This document shows, piece after piece, positions 33,801 to 41,861 of a DNA stretch of 64,000 nt (position 1 is its first letter; the number at the start of each line of letters is the position of its first letter). The stretch covers positions 11,222 through 75,221 of the forward strand of contig DCII01000032.1 of the NCBI GenBank assembly GCA_002315935.1, read 5' to 3'. This stretch comes from Ruminococcaceae bacterium UBA1730 (GTDB lineage Bacteria > Bacillota > Clostridia > Oscillospirales > Acutalibacteraceae). The notes under the pieces are model-generated. The model worked only from the letters and a program-made list of their open reading frames with translations. It had not been told where the DNA came from and made no database searches. Made by a program: the position numbers and the translations under genes.

Positions 33801-35870
33801 GCTCAGGAACTGCTCAAATGTTGTGTTGTGAACGGTAAGATTTCTGCCGTTGAAGTTGAACACACCGTTAAGATAGAATGCACCGATTGAGGAGCCGATG
33901 TCGAGTGCTGCCTTGGGAATTGAAACAGCACCGGTCTTTCCTGTCGGGTCAGCCTTGATTTCTTCATAAGCAAGAGCTGAATAAGCCTTATCGGGATTCT
34001 TGAACTGATAAGTCTGACCAAGCTCAACCTCATAATGGTATCTGTCAAGTCTTTCGATGAAGTTTTCTTCGGGAAGAACAACAGCTGCCATTGAAGCAAG
34101 AGCATAGGCACCTGCCGAAGAAATTGTGTCTGCCCATTCGGGGAAGTAGCAACCGTCTATCATATCGTTAAGGAGAACCTTAAGAAGGCAAGCCCATACC
34201 TGAGGAGTTGTTACAACATAATCACTTCTGATGAAGGTGGGGTTAATGTAGTCTGCTCTTGAAGCATCAATTGTATTAACAGGACTGCCTGAGCCGACAT
34301 AACCATATGATACCGGAACTTTTACATCGTTTTCGACCTTATACTCGGAAACATAAAGCTCATACTGATTGCCGTTTTCATCCTTTTCGTATGAAAGATA
34401 AGCCTGATCCATAACATCGGGGTCGTCAGCTTCGCAAATCTGGTAACTATGGTTAACATACTTGACGGCATTAAGCTCATCTGCCGAATAAACTATGGAC
34501 TCCGGAAGCTCCATTTCTAAAAGTCTGCCGAGAAGTCCGGGATCAAGACGGGCAACATCGTTGAGGAGCGACATGAAGTTGTCTGTAATATGAATACCTG
34601 AGTAATCAAATCTTATGAGAGTTGCTAAACCGCCGTTCGGCATGAAGAACCAGTCAAGAAGGCAGTCAATCTTCGGAACGGGATATAACTGAGCCTCTTC
34701 AGTATATTCAACAGCCGGAGCACCGTTCTGAACGCAAAGACCTTCAACAGCACCGACAATTGTGTTGAACATAACATCGCTCATAAGCTCGGGATCGCCC
34801 TTGCCGTCATTGACCGTGGGATCAACATCGAGTGCATCATAAAGAACATCGGTAAGAAGGTCCTTGAGCATACCGTTAAGGAGTGCCTGAATTGCATTGC
34901 TGACAAGCTGATAGAAGCTCATATTATGCGTTTCAGCAACTCCGTCGCCGTCATGGTCAGCCTGAATTTCCTCTGAACCGATTGATGCCTGACCGGGCTG
35001 GTCGGCAATTGCAGGAAGGATAGCTTCCGCATTCTCGCCGAGAACTGAGTTCGCACCTGTTTCGGCAGTAACACCTGTGCCGGAAATAAGTGCCCAGTCA
35101 ACAACCTTCTGAATAGCCTGGTCAACTGTCATTCCGTCGGGAATTGCATCTGCCGCATCATCGACCAATGACGAATAAACCGTATCCTTTACAAAGCCTG
35201 CGGGATCGTGAAGAATATCCAATATCTCGTCATCAAGAAAGCCTTCAATGATTGAACCGAGCGAGAACTTACCGCTTGCAAGCTTAACCAACGATTTTTT
35301 AAGCGAGCAAATCCAATCAAGAACATTGAAAAGAACATCAATATCACTTACACCGTTCTGATAAAGAGGAGCCTCGCCTCTTATCTTGGCTTCGTCGAGA
35401 TACACGTTTGAATCAAGAATTTCGCCGACGTTGCCGAGAAGATTGTCAAGATCACCCGCTGTTGAACCCTGAAGGCACTTGAGAAGCTTTCTGACTTCAA
35501 GGATGCAGTTATCAACGGAAGTGAGATAAAGAATGCCGTCATAACCGTAGTCATAATATTCTGTTCCCCAAAAATTAGCCAATCCGAGAGGATTGAGAGA
35601 ACCATGAGGAAGAAGACCGTCATCATCCAACTTCTGGTCAATGTAGATGACAATATTTTCCTCGGCAAGCATATTATCAACCATATCGAGAATATAGGTT
35701 GCACCCTGCTCTGCCGTGAAATAATATTTGCCGGAGCTGTCCGTACCGTAATTTCTGTAGTCGCTCGAGCCACCTGCACCGCCTATACGGGCATAAACAG
35801 GAAGACTTGATGCACTTGCAATCATAACTACGGCAAGAATGATTGCAATGAGTCTTTTTGCCTTTTTCAT
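30804..35870 (-). CDS. Giant secreted protein with C-terminal dockerin-like module (1,688 aa)
   Basis: Exported by a clear signal peptide (MKKAKRLIAIILAVVMIASA..., cut near residue 27). The last ~80 residues form a type I dockerin-like pair of Ca2+-binding repeats: 'GDINGDTRIDGTDKSSVNYYL' pattern and 'ADVDHDGDVDENDAQLIESHY'. Dockerins attach proteins to cohesins in cellulosomes or on cell surfaces. Two further Asp-rich calcium-loop-like stretches occur in the body ('DHDGDGVAETHN'; 'DANDDGVADMKDTDDDGTLD'). The ~1,500 residues between contain many aromatic, Asp and Asn residues and no catalytic motif that I recognise. The ATG at 35870 is chosen because GGAGGTG precedes it; an earlier in-frame start would add 13 residues before the signal peptide. 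A single gene with a long leader and strong terminator. No cohesin or scaffoldin is in view. Confidence 0.85.
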   Translation of the reverse strand: MKKAKRLIAIILAVVMIASASSLPVYARIGGAGGSSDYRNYGTDSSGKYYFTAEQGATYILDMVDNMLAEENIVIYIDQKLDDDGLLPHGSLNPLGLANFWGTEYYDYGYDGILYLTSVDNCILEVRKLLKCLQGSTAGDLDNLLGNVGEILDSNVYLDEAKIRGEAPLYQNGVSDIDVLFNVLDWICSLKKSLVKLASGKFSLGSIIEGFLDDEILDILHDPAGFVKDTVYSSLVDDAADAIPDGMTVDQAIQKVVDWALISGTGVTAETGANSVLGENAEAILPAIADQPGQASIGSEEIQADHDGDGVAETHNMSFYQLVSNAIQALLNGMLKDLLTDVLYDALDVDPTVNDGKGDPELMSDVMFNTIVGAVEGLCVQNGAPAVEYTEEAQLYPVPKIDCLLDWFFMPNGGLATLIRFDYSGIHITDNFMSLLNDVARLDPGLLGRLLEMELPESIVYSADELNAVKYVNHSYQICEADDPDVMDQAYLSYEKDENGNQYELYVSEYKVENDVKVPVSYGYVGSGSPVNTIDASRADYINPTFIRSDYVVTTPQVWACLLKVLLNDMIDGCYFPEWADTISSAGAYALASMAAVVLPEENFIERLDRYHYEVELGQTYQFKNPDKAYSALAYEEIKADPTGKTGAVSIPKAALDIGSSIGAFYLNGVFNFNGRNLTVHNTTFEQFLSELVIWLFSTYFPVFFGTYNTSTGYYSDGAFSTQVNNLVNKMYSDPKNGTIKSDAEFDYIYTFLNETVFGIIPEDWFPTQFASSFGFIDGWLINSIKDLDIQQIFSLLSVNPTGELNKSVANVLINIIARLFGVVFGGSPILQANDGTNVFSTSPTVVTSFEQLLSTDSLAALVGNLLDAISNNGRILCETAFPLLLSVDFVPEFDEGIFGTDLTTFKIGDLEDYVNYLGKDVNGTKQSGDVYFEKEKTAKSAAETLNVGYVEVPQGDGTVLYKVTFPDSYNKKNDAERAAKYFDNGYVTSYEVDGEEVFYVYASRDYLKSATRSADLTDASGKYHTYSNFNYAALTGVRSSSNPLVSYDSSYRFFEAEDFSSALFNYNNFQSTLDDAEGFIGKYEEIATNDLPAAYSAWVRYSVQARLASAGLYDANDDGVADMKDTDDDGTLDTYIRPSIPSEMYPFYTADSAEWKYYDEDNQGVIGRLTSVNKNEFTTVNYEVLQMAVEFANDPENVIVLPDNQAEEVVRLALNTLAFDITPNSNGTYTGSLQWNSLSSAQINTINAFCADNGYTLVNEDGVYTITRKPFDFINSTWSFGLSGQNINPVLETRVTKNQTDVQKLNYAIVDAYDKYVTKMRHSRLSLYNYLNEIGKRVEATENGRNATVDISSLVWAKKYTESAYINPSSNLRNQKIAGVVNGEFTYSKIYTSASYQKFQEAYDFAVSVLNLATGAASAGGLTQSIISRAYMGLISAYQSLASFSGEADWAQLDKYIALAKSLVDGYSADDANGYTAESYTDLVTELSIAIDIRDNSGYDCESQDIVDSEVDDLFQAISSLVYKVQPNLIPSDGSNVEFLITNPGARIVGQVFNLTEGVGLTKELVKLVGMYEDYENGKTMEIKPSSHGNGTGAYYQALDGQTQKFYYVAVLFGDINGDTRIDGTDKSSVNYYLVTGQNTRDAMGDAKYEAADVDHDGDVDENDAQLIESHYNYTYTIDQSNHSSQA

Positions 35871-35908
35871 AGTTTGCACCTCCATAAGTGTTACCAAGAA
35901 AGACTTCA

Positions 35909-36180
35909 AGCTGTTGGCACAGCTTTATTTACTGCATTTTCAAAGCCAATCTCAATGGCCTTGAACCGGGAGATTATAAAATCCCCTTTATACAACTGAT
36001 AATTTATATAATACTTGTTGCGTATGCCGTGCAAACTAATTAATAAACAGTAAATATTTTATGAACATTTTATTAACAGACTCGTTTTTTTCTGTAATAG
36101 TGTGTGAATTATGTCCTCGTTAAAGCACATTATTGCAAAATTGATTAAATTTATGAACAGTTTATTAACAGAGTTTGCAA
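35909..36180 (-). promoter_or_regulatory. Leader and upstream region of the dockerin protein gene
   Basis: Gene-free stretch of about 380 bp (35871-36252). On the minus strand TTGCAC is followed after 15-18 bp by TATTATATA, a possible promoter (about 36006-36035). The leader can form a small hairpin (AGCTGT...ACAGCT, 35909-35924) and an imperfect one near 35968-35986. Upstream, two near-identical 23-bp direct repeats (36058-36080 and 36150-36172; core TTTATGAACA then TTTATTAACAGA) lie 92 bp apart. Confidence 0.4.
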
Positions 36181-36191
36181 CATTGTGAAGC

Positions 36192-36230
36192 AAAAAAAGA
36201 AATCCCGTGCTCAGAATGAAAACACGGGAT
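36192..36230 (-). terminator. Terminator of the HAD phosphatase gene
   Basis: ATCCCGTG (36202-36209) pairs with CACGGGAT (36223-36230); on the minus strand a run of seven U follows after two bases (36192-36198). Confidence 0.85.
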
Positions 36231-36252
36231 AAAACCTTCATTTTCAAGCATT

Positions 36253-36879
36253 TTACAGCATTTCACGCAGCGAATCTATCACTTTTGCACCTGAAGAAGC
36301 AAGCCTTTCGGGAGTCTCATGACCTGTTGAAAGCAACACACAATCGGCATTTATTTCCTCTGCAAGCATTGCATCATGAATCAAATCGCCTATTACAAGC
36401 GACTCATCAGCCTTCGCATTATTCTTTTCCAGATAATTAATAGCTCTGTCAATCTTGGAATCCGCCATAAAATCCTCAGCTCCCAATATTGCATCAAACC
36501 ATTTTCCGACCCCGTATTTTTCAACATTTTTCAACAGCTGAGCATTGTTCGAGGATGAAACTATCACCTGTTTCTTCCCTTCCGAAGAGAATTTTTCCAG
36601 CAATTCAACTGCACCGTCCGAAAGTCCGCATTCGGAAAGGTATCTGATATAGCCTTCATTATATTCTTTTATAATTACATTATAATCTTCTCTGCTCATA
36701 TCGAAAACCTTATCATAAAAAACTCTTATCGGCACTCCTATCGCTTCACGATAGGTAGCCTTATCAATATGAGCCATTCCTCTGCTTTCAAGCATATCGT
36801 TGACACTCTTCAATGAAGCGTTAATATCCTCAAGAAGAGTTCCGTTCCAATCCCAGATTATATATTTATACTCGTCCAT
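36253..36879 (-). CDS. HAD-family phosphatase, phosphoglycolate phosphatase-like
   Basis: Cytoplasmic Mg2+-dependent phosphohydrolase of 208 residues. HAD motif I is 'IIWDWNGTLLED' (nucleophile Asp; the usual DxDGT has Trp-Asn in the middle, as in several PGP-like members), motif II 'VIVSSSNNAQL', motif III Lys near 'DSKIDRAI', motif IV 'LVIGDLIHDAMLA'. The helical cap (about residues 18-85) puts it in subfamily I. The ATG at 36879 is preceded by AAGGGGAAC; an upstream in-frame ATG would read through the preceding terminator. The ribosome site directly abuts that terminator hairpin. Substrate unknown. Confidence 0.8.
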   Translation of the reverse strand: MDEYKYIIWDWNGTLLEDINASLKSVNDMLESRGMAHIDKATYREAIGVPIRVFYDKVFDMSREDYNVIIKEYNEGYIRYLSECGLSDGAVELLEKFSSEGKKQVIVSSSNNAQLLKNVEKYGVGKWFDAILGAEDFMADSKIDRAINYLEKNNAKADESLVIGDLIHDAMLAEEINADCVLLSTGHETPERLASSGAKVIDSLREML

Positions 36880-36891
36880 ATTGTTCCCCTT

Positions 36892-36922
36892 AAAAAAGCC
36901 CACCGCAAAGGAATACGGTGGG
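36892..36922 (-). terminator. Terminator of the lipoprotein gene, abutting the HAD ribosome site
   Basis: CCCACCG (36899-36905) and CGGTGGG (36916-36922) with a 10-base loop and a U6 run on the minus strand; AAGGGG of the next gene begins immediately after the U run. Confidence 0.75.
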
Positions 36923-36928
36923 TAAAAA

Positions 36929-37420
36929 TCATTCAACTATCTGCCAAAACTCCATTTTTTTATACTTATTATAAAATTCCTCATACGGCTGTTTCATTTC
37001 CGATTTTTCTTTATAAGCAACCATTCTGCTTGAAGCATCTTTTTTATAAAGGGTACCGTCAGTCTTGCCCGTATCAACGAGCTGATTATAAGCAGTTCTT
37101 GTCGGTGCGAAATAATATGTGACAATATAATCGGCATTTCCTTTTTTATCCATCATAATGACCTTATATATCTTTGAGTAGTCATCATCCTTATAGACAA
37201 CAAGCTTTTTGCCTTTTATTGTTTTGCCGACATCATCCGAAACCTCGGCTAAACCCTCGGAAACCTTTGCTTCTGCTTTAACCGATTCGGCAACCTTCTT
37301 GGACTGCTCGGCATCAACATATTTGCTGTATTCCTCGTCAGTCATGTTCTTTTTTGAATGGCAGGCTGAAAGCGAAACCGCAATTGCGCAAAGCATAAAA
37401 ACAGCAATAAGTTTTTTCAT
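36929..37420 (-). CDS. Lipoprotein of unknown function
   Basis: 163 residues with a type II signal peptide: basic start MKKLIAVFMLCAIAV and lipobox LSAC, giving a lipid-modified Cys20 on the outer face of the membrane. The mature part is charged and Lys-rich, with a helical stretch (about 28-60) and an alpha/beta-looking C-terminal half ('KLVVYKDDDYSKIYKVIMMDKKGNADYIVTYYF'). No family recognised. GGAGG lies ahead of the ATG. The AT-rich upstream gap (37421-37567) shows no clear promoter. A terminator follows and separates it from the HAD gene. Confidence 0.7.
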   Translation of the reverse strand: MKKLIAVFMLCAIAVSLSACHSKKNMTDEEYSKYVDAEQSKKVAESVKAEAKVSEGLAEVSDDVGKTIKGKKLVVYKDDDYSKIYKVIMMDKKGNADYIVTYYFAPTRTAYNQLVDTGKTDGTLYKKDASSRMVAYKEKSEMKQPYEEFYNKYKKMEFWQIVE

Positions 37421-37567
37421 AATACACTACCTCCGAAACATTATATAAATATGTTACATCATGATAGCTAAAAGTCAATATGATATAAAAAAATTTACAA
37501 ATTGATAAGAAAATTAACAAATTGATATGTAGGCACAGTGACCTTGAAAATATTTCTGCAACGGGAA

Positions 37568-38080
37568 TTAATCATCAAGTATATTTTTCAGACTAATGAT
37601 TTCTTCAAGCTCCTGTGTAACATTCTTTAAATATTCGTACAGCTCCGGGTCTCTTACCATACATTTCGCCGCTCTTCGAAGAGCCTTGACAAAATTTGTG
37701 TCAAACTGCCTTCTGCCGCTCGAAAGAGGGCAAATCCCCGCTCTCGGGTCAATGATAATTCTGATTTCCGGCTCTCCGTTTTCTTCCGTTACCATCGGAA
37801 AAAGCGGAAAAATTCTGCACGCAAGCGGTCTGTTTTTTCTGTCGCATTCGCCCGAACAGACAACCATGGGATAGCCGAAATTGCCATCCGTTTCGCAGAT
37901 TTCAAAACCATCCTTATTTTCGAAAAGCTTCTCTTCTCCGGGGAAGAGCCACATTCCGCTCCCGTCACCCCTGCAACACAATCCGTCACATAATCTGCCG
38001 CAATTGTAGAATCCCAAAGGGGTTTCGTGATACAAAATTTCGTATGCCTTAAGCAAATCCTTAGATATTTTTCCGTTCAT
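37568..38080 (-). CDS. YkgJ-like cysteine cluster protein
   Basis: 170-residue cytoplasmic protein with nine cysteines, most in clusters: 'YNCGRLCDGLCCRG' near residue 25, 'VVCSGECDRKNRPLACRIFP' near residues 74-93, then single Cys residues in 'AGICPL' and 'AAKCMV'. The CxxxC...CxxRPxxCRxFP arrangement is that of the YkgJ/UPF0153 family, thought to bind Zn2+ or an Fe-S cluster; the biochemical role is not known. AGGAG precedes the ATG. It is divergent from malQ across a 382-bp spacer that contains inverted repeats. Confidence 0.75.
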   Translation of the reverse strand: MNGKISKDLLKAYEILYHETPLGFYNCGRLCDGLCCRGDGSGMWLFPGEEKLFENKDGFEICETDGNFGYPMVVCSGECDRKNRPLACRIFPLFPMVTEENGEPEIRIIIDPRAGICPLSSGRRQFDTNFVKALRRAAKCMVRDPELYEYLKNVTQELEEIISLKNILDD

Positions 38081-38100
38081 GGTTTTACTCCTGTTTTTTG

Positions 38101-38281
38101 TGTATAAAGTGAATATACTTTACACAATTGATTAAATTTCAGTTTCCGGAATATTTTTAGTTGCACATATATTTCAGTCATAATATTCATTGTATGTCAA
38201 CGGATTACGGCATAATTCGTTACAATAGACTGTGAACTTTTTAAATTGATATTTCATTATGTAAAGTTCATTAGCTTTACA
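38101..38281. repeat. Two inverted repeats of the GTAAAG...CTTTAC type upstream of malQ
   Basis: TGTATAAAGT-N6-ACTTTACACA at 38101-38126 (9 of 10 positions pair) and TGTAAAG-N8-CTTTACA at 38260-38281 (perfect 7-bp arms). They lie in the divergent YkgJ-malQ spacer and match the cluster at 30451-30586. The rest of the 382-bp spacer (38081-38462) is AT-rich without a gene; TGTTATACT at 38425-38433 could be an extended -10 for malQ. Confidence 0.65.
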
Positions 38282-38462
38282 GGTAAATCAAAAACAAATA
38301 GCAAATATCCACCTGTTATTTTCAGATGCTCTGATGCTTTTTTTCTCCCTGTTTCAACATTTTAATACAGTTTTTCAAAAATATCAAGTTTTTTTGAATT
38401 TCACTTTATTTTTTTTATGTAATATGTTATACTATCTTGATTACATTTGAAAGGTGCAGTTT

Positions 38463-39896
38463 ATGAAGAGACAAAGCGGAATTCTGATGCATATTTCCTC
38501 TCTTTACGGCGACTATTCAATCGGCAGCTTTGGAAAGAACGCAAGGGAATTTATTGATTTTCTTGTTGAAAATGGTTTTCATGTGTGGCAGGTTCTTCCC
38601 TTCACTGTGACCGATGAATATAATTCTCCCTATAAATCCTTTTCCGCTTTCGGCGGCAATCCGTTTTTCGTTGACCCCGAAAAGCTTTACGAAGACGGTC
38701 TCCTCTCGAAGGATGACCTTGAAAATGCAAAGCAGAAAACGCCCTATTCCTGCGAATTCAAAAGGCTCGGCAAAGAAAGATTTGAGCTTCTGAAAAAAGC
38801 ATCAAGCAACATTAAAGACAGAAGCAGAATTGATGCTTTCATAAAATCTCATTCAAGACTTGAAGCATTCTGCCGCTTTATGACATTGAGAAGCGAAAAC
38901 GGCAACAAGCCATGGCAGGAATGGACAATAAACGAGATTACCGACAAGGAAACGCTTGATGCCTGGAAGTTCACGCAGTATGAATTTTTCACTCAATGGG
39001 CTGAAATCAAGGATTATGCAAATTCAAAGGGAGTAAGCCTAATCGGCGATATTCCCATCTATGTTTCGGATGACAGCTGTGATGTCTGGGAAAACAGAGA
39101 GCTTTTTGAGGTTGATGAAAAGGGCTACCCTTCATCCGTTGCGGGAGTTCCGCCCGATTACTTTGCAGAAGACGGTCAGCTCTGGGGCAATCCTCTCTAT
39201 AACTGGAAAAAACTTCGTGAAACAGATTTCGGCTGGTGGAAGGAAAGAATTGACCATACCCTTGAGATGTTTGACGGCGTTCGCATTGACCATTTCAGAG
39301 CAATTGAAGCATATTGGTCGGTTGATGCAACCGAAGCAACCGCCAAAAACGGCAAATGGATAAAAGGTCCGGGCATAGATTTTGTCAACGCAATCAAAAA
39401 AGGTCACGAGGATAAGCTGATTATTGCGGAGGACCTCGGCGATATAACGGACGAGGTTCGTGAGCTTGTCAAAGAAAGCGGATTTCCCGGAATGAGAATA
39501 TTCCAGTTCGGTTTTCTTGATGACAGCAACAGCATTCATCTGCCGCATAACTACATAAAGAATTCAGTTGCATATTCTGGCACTCACGATAACAACACTC
39601 TTTTCGGCTATCTTTGGGAAAGCGGGGATGATGTGCGTAACAGAATGCTTGAATATTGCGGCTTTGCAGGCGGAGACTGGGGAAATGCTTCTCCCCTGCT
39701 TTTAAGAACAATTTTTGCATCCGTCAGCGACCTTGCAATCATTCCGATTCAGGATTTCCTGATGTACGGCTCTGACACAAGAATCAACACTCCCGGCGTT
39801 GCGGACGGCAACTGGAGTTACAGAGTTACCAAGGAGCAGCTACAGAACGCAAATCTTGATTTCTTCAGAAATCTCAACAGAATTTACAAAAGATAA
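38463..39896 (+). CDS. malQ: 4-alpha-glucanotransferase (amylomaltase)
   Basis: Glycoside hydrolase family 77 enzyme that moves alpha-1,4-glucan segments between maltodextrins or glycogen-derived chains. The 477-residue protein has RQSGILMHISSL, 'SPYKSFSAFGGNP', the nucleophile Asp in 'DGVRIDHFRA', the acid/base Glu in 'IIAEDLGDI', and the third carboxylate in 'YSGTHDNNT'. The ATG at 38463 has AAAGGTG upstream. It is the first gene of a tight operon running to idh; its relation to the later genes is not obvious except for the hexose-phosphate mutase. Confidence 0.95.
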   Translation: MKRQSGILMHISSLYGDYSIGSFGKNAREFIDFLVENGFHVWQVLPFTVTDEYNSPYKSFSAFGGNPFFVDPEKLYEDGLLSKDDLENAKQKTPYSCEFKRLGKERFELLKKASSNIKDRSRIDAFIKSHSRLEAFCRFMTLRSENGNKPWQEWTINEITDKETLDAWKFTQYEFFTQWAEIKDYANSKGVSLIGDIPIYVSDDSCDVWENRELFEVDEKGYPSSVAGVPPDYFAEDGQLWGNPLYNWKKLRETDFGWWKERIDHTLEMFDGVRIDHFRAIEAYWSVDATEATAKNGKWIKGPGIDFVNAIKKGHEDKLIIAEDLGDITDEVRELVKESGFPGMRIFQFGFLDDSNSIHLPHNYIKNSVAYSGTHDNNTLFGYLWESGDDVRNRMLEYCGFAGGDWGNASPLLLRTIFASVSDLAIIPIQDFLMYGSDTRINTPGVADGNWSYRVTKEQLQNANLDFFRNLNRIYKR

Positions 39897-39909
39897 GAAG
39901 GTTTTGAAT

Positions 39910-41160
39910 TTGAAGGAATTTTTTCCTTTCAGCGATAAAATAAAGAATGCTTCGGCACTTGCTCTTGAAAAAACAAAAGAGCAGTTTGCCGAAATTGAAA
40001 AGATTAAAGAATATAATCAGCAGAAAATTCTTGCCGCATTCATGCACAACAATGTCTGCGAAGCGGATTTCAGCGAAACAACCGGCTACGGCTACGGCGA
40101 CAGAGGCAGAGAAAAGCTCGATGCAATCTATGCGGAGGCTTTCGGTGCAGAGGATGCGATAGTACGCCATTCCTTCACCTGCGGCACTCACACTCTCGCA
40201 ATTGCTCTTTACGGAATTCTCCGCCCGAATGACACAATGCTCTGCGTAACCGGTACTCCCTATGACACCATTCACGGAGTTATCGGTCTGACAGGCGAAG
40301 GAATGGGCTCTCTCAAGGATTTCGGCGTAAACTATGCACAGGTTGACCTTGATAAAAACGGCAGACCCGACCTTGCCGCAATCGAAAAAGCTCTTGAAAT
40401 CAAGCCGAAAATGGTTTATATTCAGCGTTCAAGGGGTTACAGTCTCCGCCCGTCGCTCTCGGTTGATGAAATCGGCGAAATTGCTTCGCTCGTCAAATCA
40501 AAATGCGATGCTGTTGTTATGGTTGACAACTGCTACGGCGAATTCGTTGAAACCCGTGAGCCGACAGAGGTCGGAGCTGATATAATCGCAGGTTCGCTTA
40601 TCAAGAACGCCGGCGGTGCACTTGCAAGAACAGGCGGCTACATAGCAGGCAGAAAAGACCTTGTTGAGCTTTGCTCTTACAGGGCAACAACCCCCGGGCT
40701 CGGCAAGGAGGTCGGATGCACTCTCGGCGAAAACAGAAATATGTTTATGGGTATTTTCAATGCTCCCATAGTCGTTTCCGAAGCACTTAAAACCGCTGTT
40801 TTTTCGGCGGCACTCTTTGAAGACCTCGGATTTAAGGTTACTCCAGCAAGCAATGAAAGCCGTCACGATATAATTCAGGCTCTCTGCCTTGAAACCCCCG
40901 AAAGGCTTATCAAATTCTGTCAGGGAATTCAGTCGGGTGCTCCGGTTGATTCATTTGTTGTTCCCGAACCGTGGGATATGCCCGGCTATGACAGCAAGGT
41001 CATTATGGCTGCAGGTGCATTCATTATGGGCTCATCAATTGAGCTTTCGGCTGATGCTCCCCTGCGTGAGCCTTATGCTGTATGGATGCAGGGTGGTATC
41101 AACTTCCCCTCGGCAAAGGTTGCGGTTATGCTTGCTGCAGAAAATTTGGGCATAAAATAG
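39910..41160 (+). CDS. PLP-dependent methionine gamma-lyase family protein (YnbB-like)
   Basis: 416-residue fold-type I PLP enzyme. The PLP lysine lies in 'DIIAGSLIKNAGGALARTGGY', with the aspartate region 'VVMVDNCYGEFVETREPTEVG' and 'HSFTCGTHTLAIALYGILRPND' preceding. This pattern is the aluminium-resistance/YnbB group, annotated as methionine gamma-lyase family; its true substrate in Firmicutes is not settled. No ATG or GTG is suitable; the TTG at 39910 lies 8 bp after GAAGG, while a TTG two codons earlier is too close to that site. It follows malQ by 13 bp and DUF2461 begins 12 bp later. Confidence 0.85.
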   Translation: MKEFFPFSDKIKNASALALEKTKEQFAEIEKIKEYNQQKILAAFMHNNVCEADFSETTGYGYGDRGREKLDAIYAEAFGAEDAIVRHSFTCGTHTLAIALYGILRPNDTMLCVTGTPYDTIHGVIGLTGEGMGSLKDFGVNYAQVDLDKNGRPDLAAIEKALEIKPKMVYIQRSRGYSLRPSLSVDEIGEIASLVKSKCDAVVMVDNCYGEFVETREPTEVGADIIAGSLIKNAGGALARTGGYIAGRKDLVELCSYRATTPGLGKEVGCTLGENRNMFMGIFNAPIVVSEALKTAVFSAALFEDLGFKVTPASNESRHDIIQALCLETPERLIKFCQGIQSGAPVDSFVVPEPWDMPGYDSKVIMAAGAFIMGSSIELSADAPLREPYAVWMQGGINFPSAKVAVMLAAENLGIK

Positions 41161-41172
41161 GGAGGGACTGCT

Positions 41173-41856
41173 TTGGGTGAATTCAAAGGAATAAATCCCG
41201 AAATTCTCTTTCTTCTTGCGGAAAACAGATTCAGGGATTCAAAACCATTTTATGAAGAAAACAAAGAAAAAATCAAGGAAGGTATTACCCTTCCGATGAG
41301 AGAAATTGCAGGCATCATCGGCGAAGAGCTGCTTTCGCTTGACCCTCTTATGAACACCGTTCCGTGGAAGATGGTTTCGAGAATACGCCGTGATACCAGA
41401 TACACAAAGGATAAATCGCTTTACAGGGAGAATGTCTGGATTATGTTTATGCGTGATAAGCATAAATGGCATAATTATCCCTGCTTCTGGTTTGAGGTCA
41501 CGCCGAATAACTATTCGATGGGTGTCGGATTTTTCGGAGACGATTCGGGACTTTATAAGATTTTTCGAAAGCATCTTCAGGAAAAGAAGGGTGAATTTCT
41601 CGAATGTGCAGGGAAATGCGAAAAAACGGGTGCAACCCTTTTCGGCAAGGAATATAAAAGACCCATGCCGGACTGCCCCGAAGGTCTTGAAAGCTATTTC
41701 AACCGCAAGGATTTCGGCTATATTCTTTATTCTGACAGACTTTCAGACCTCAAAGATAACACAATAATTGATATAATCAGAAAGAATTACAAGGCATTTT
41801 CGCCGATGTATTCATTCATGCTCAATGTTTCTGATGAATTTTTTTCAAAGGAGTAA
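41173..41856 (+). CDS. DUF2461 family protein
   Basis: 227-residue soluble protein with the DUF2461 (TIGR02453) layout: 'FLLAENRFRDSKPFYEENKEKIKEGI' at the N-terminus, then 'VSRIRRDTRYTKDKSLYRENVWIMF' and 'CFWFEVTPNNYSMGVGFFG'. The family is widespread and of unknown function. Start is a TTG with GGAGG 8 bp ahead; no ATG is close. It is embedded in the malQ-idh operon, 5 bp before the mutase gene, which suggests joint expression but not a clear role. Confidence 0.8.
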   Translation: MGEFKGINPEILFLLAENRFRDSKPFYEENKEKIKEGITLPMREIAGIIGEELLSLDPLMNTVPWKMVSRIRRDTRYTKDKSLYRENVWIMFMRDKHKWHNYPCFWFEVTPNNYSMGVGFFGDDSGLYKIFRKHLQEKKGEFLECAGKCEKTGATLFGKEYKRPMPDCPEGLESYFNRKDFGYILYSDRLSDLKDNTIIDIIRKNYKAFSPMYSFMLNVSDEFFSKE

Positions 41857-41861
41857 CTGTT

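Noticed and set aside
36059..36247. 62-codon minus-strand frame in the spacer upstream of the dockerin gene
   Set aside because: It covers the terminator of the HAD gene and the AT-rich repeats, with no ribosome site or recognisable sequence.
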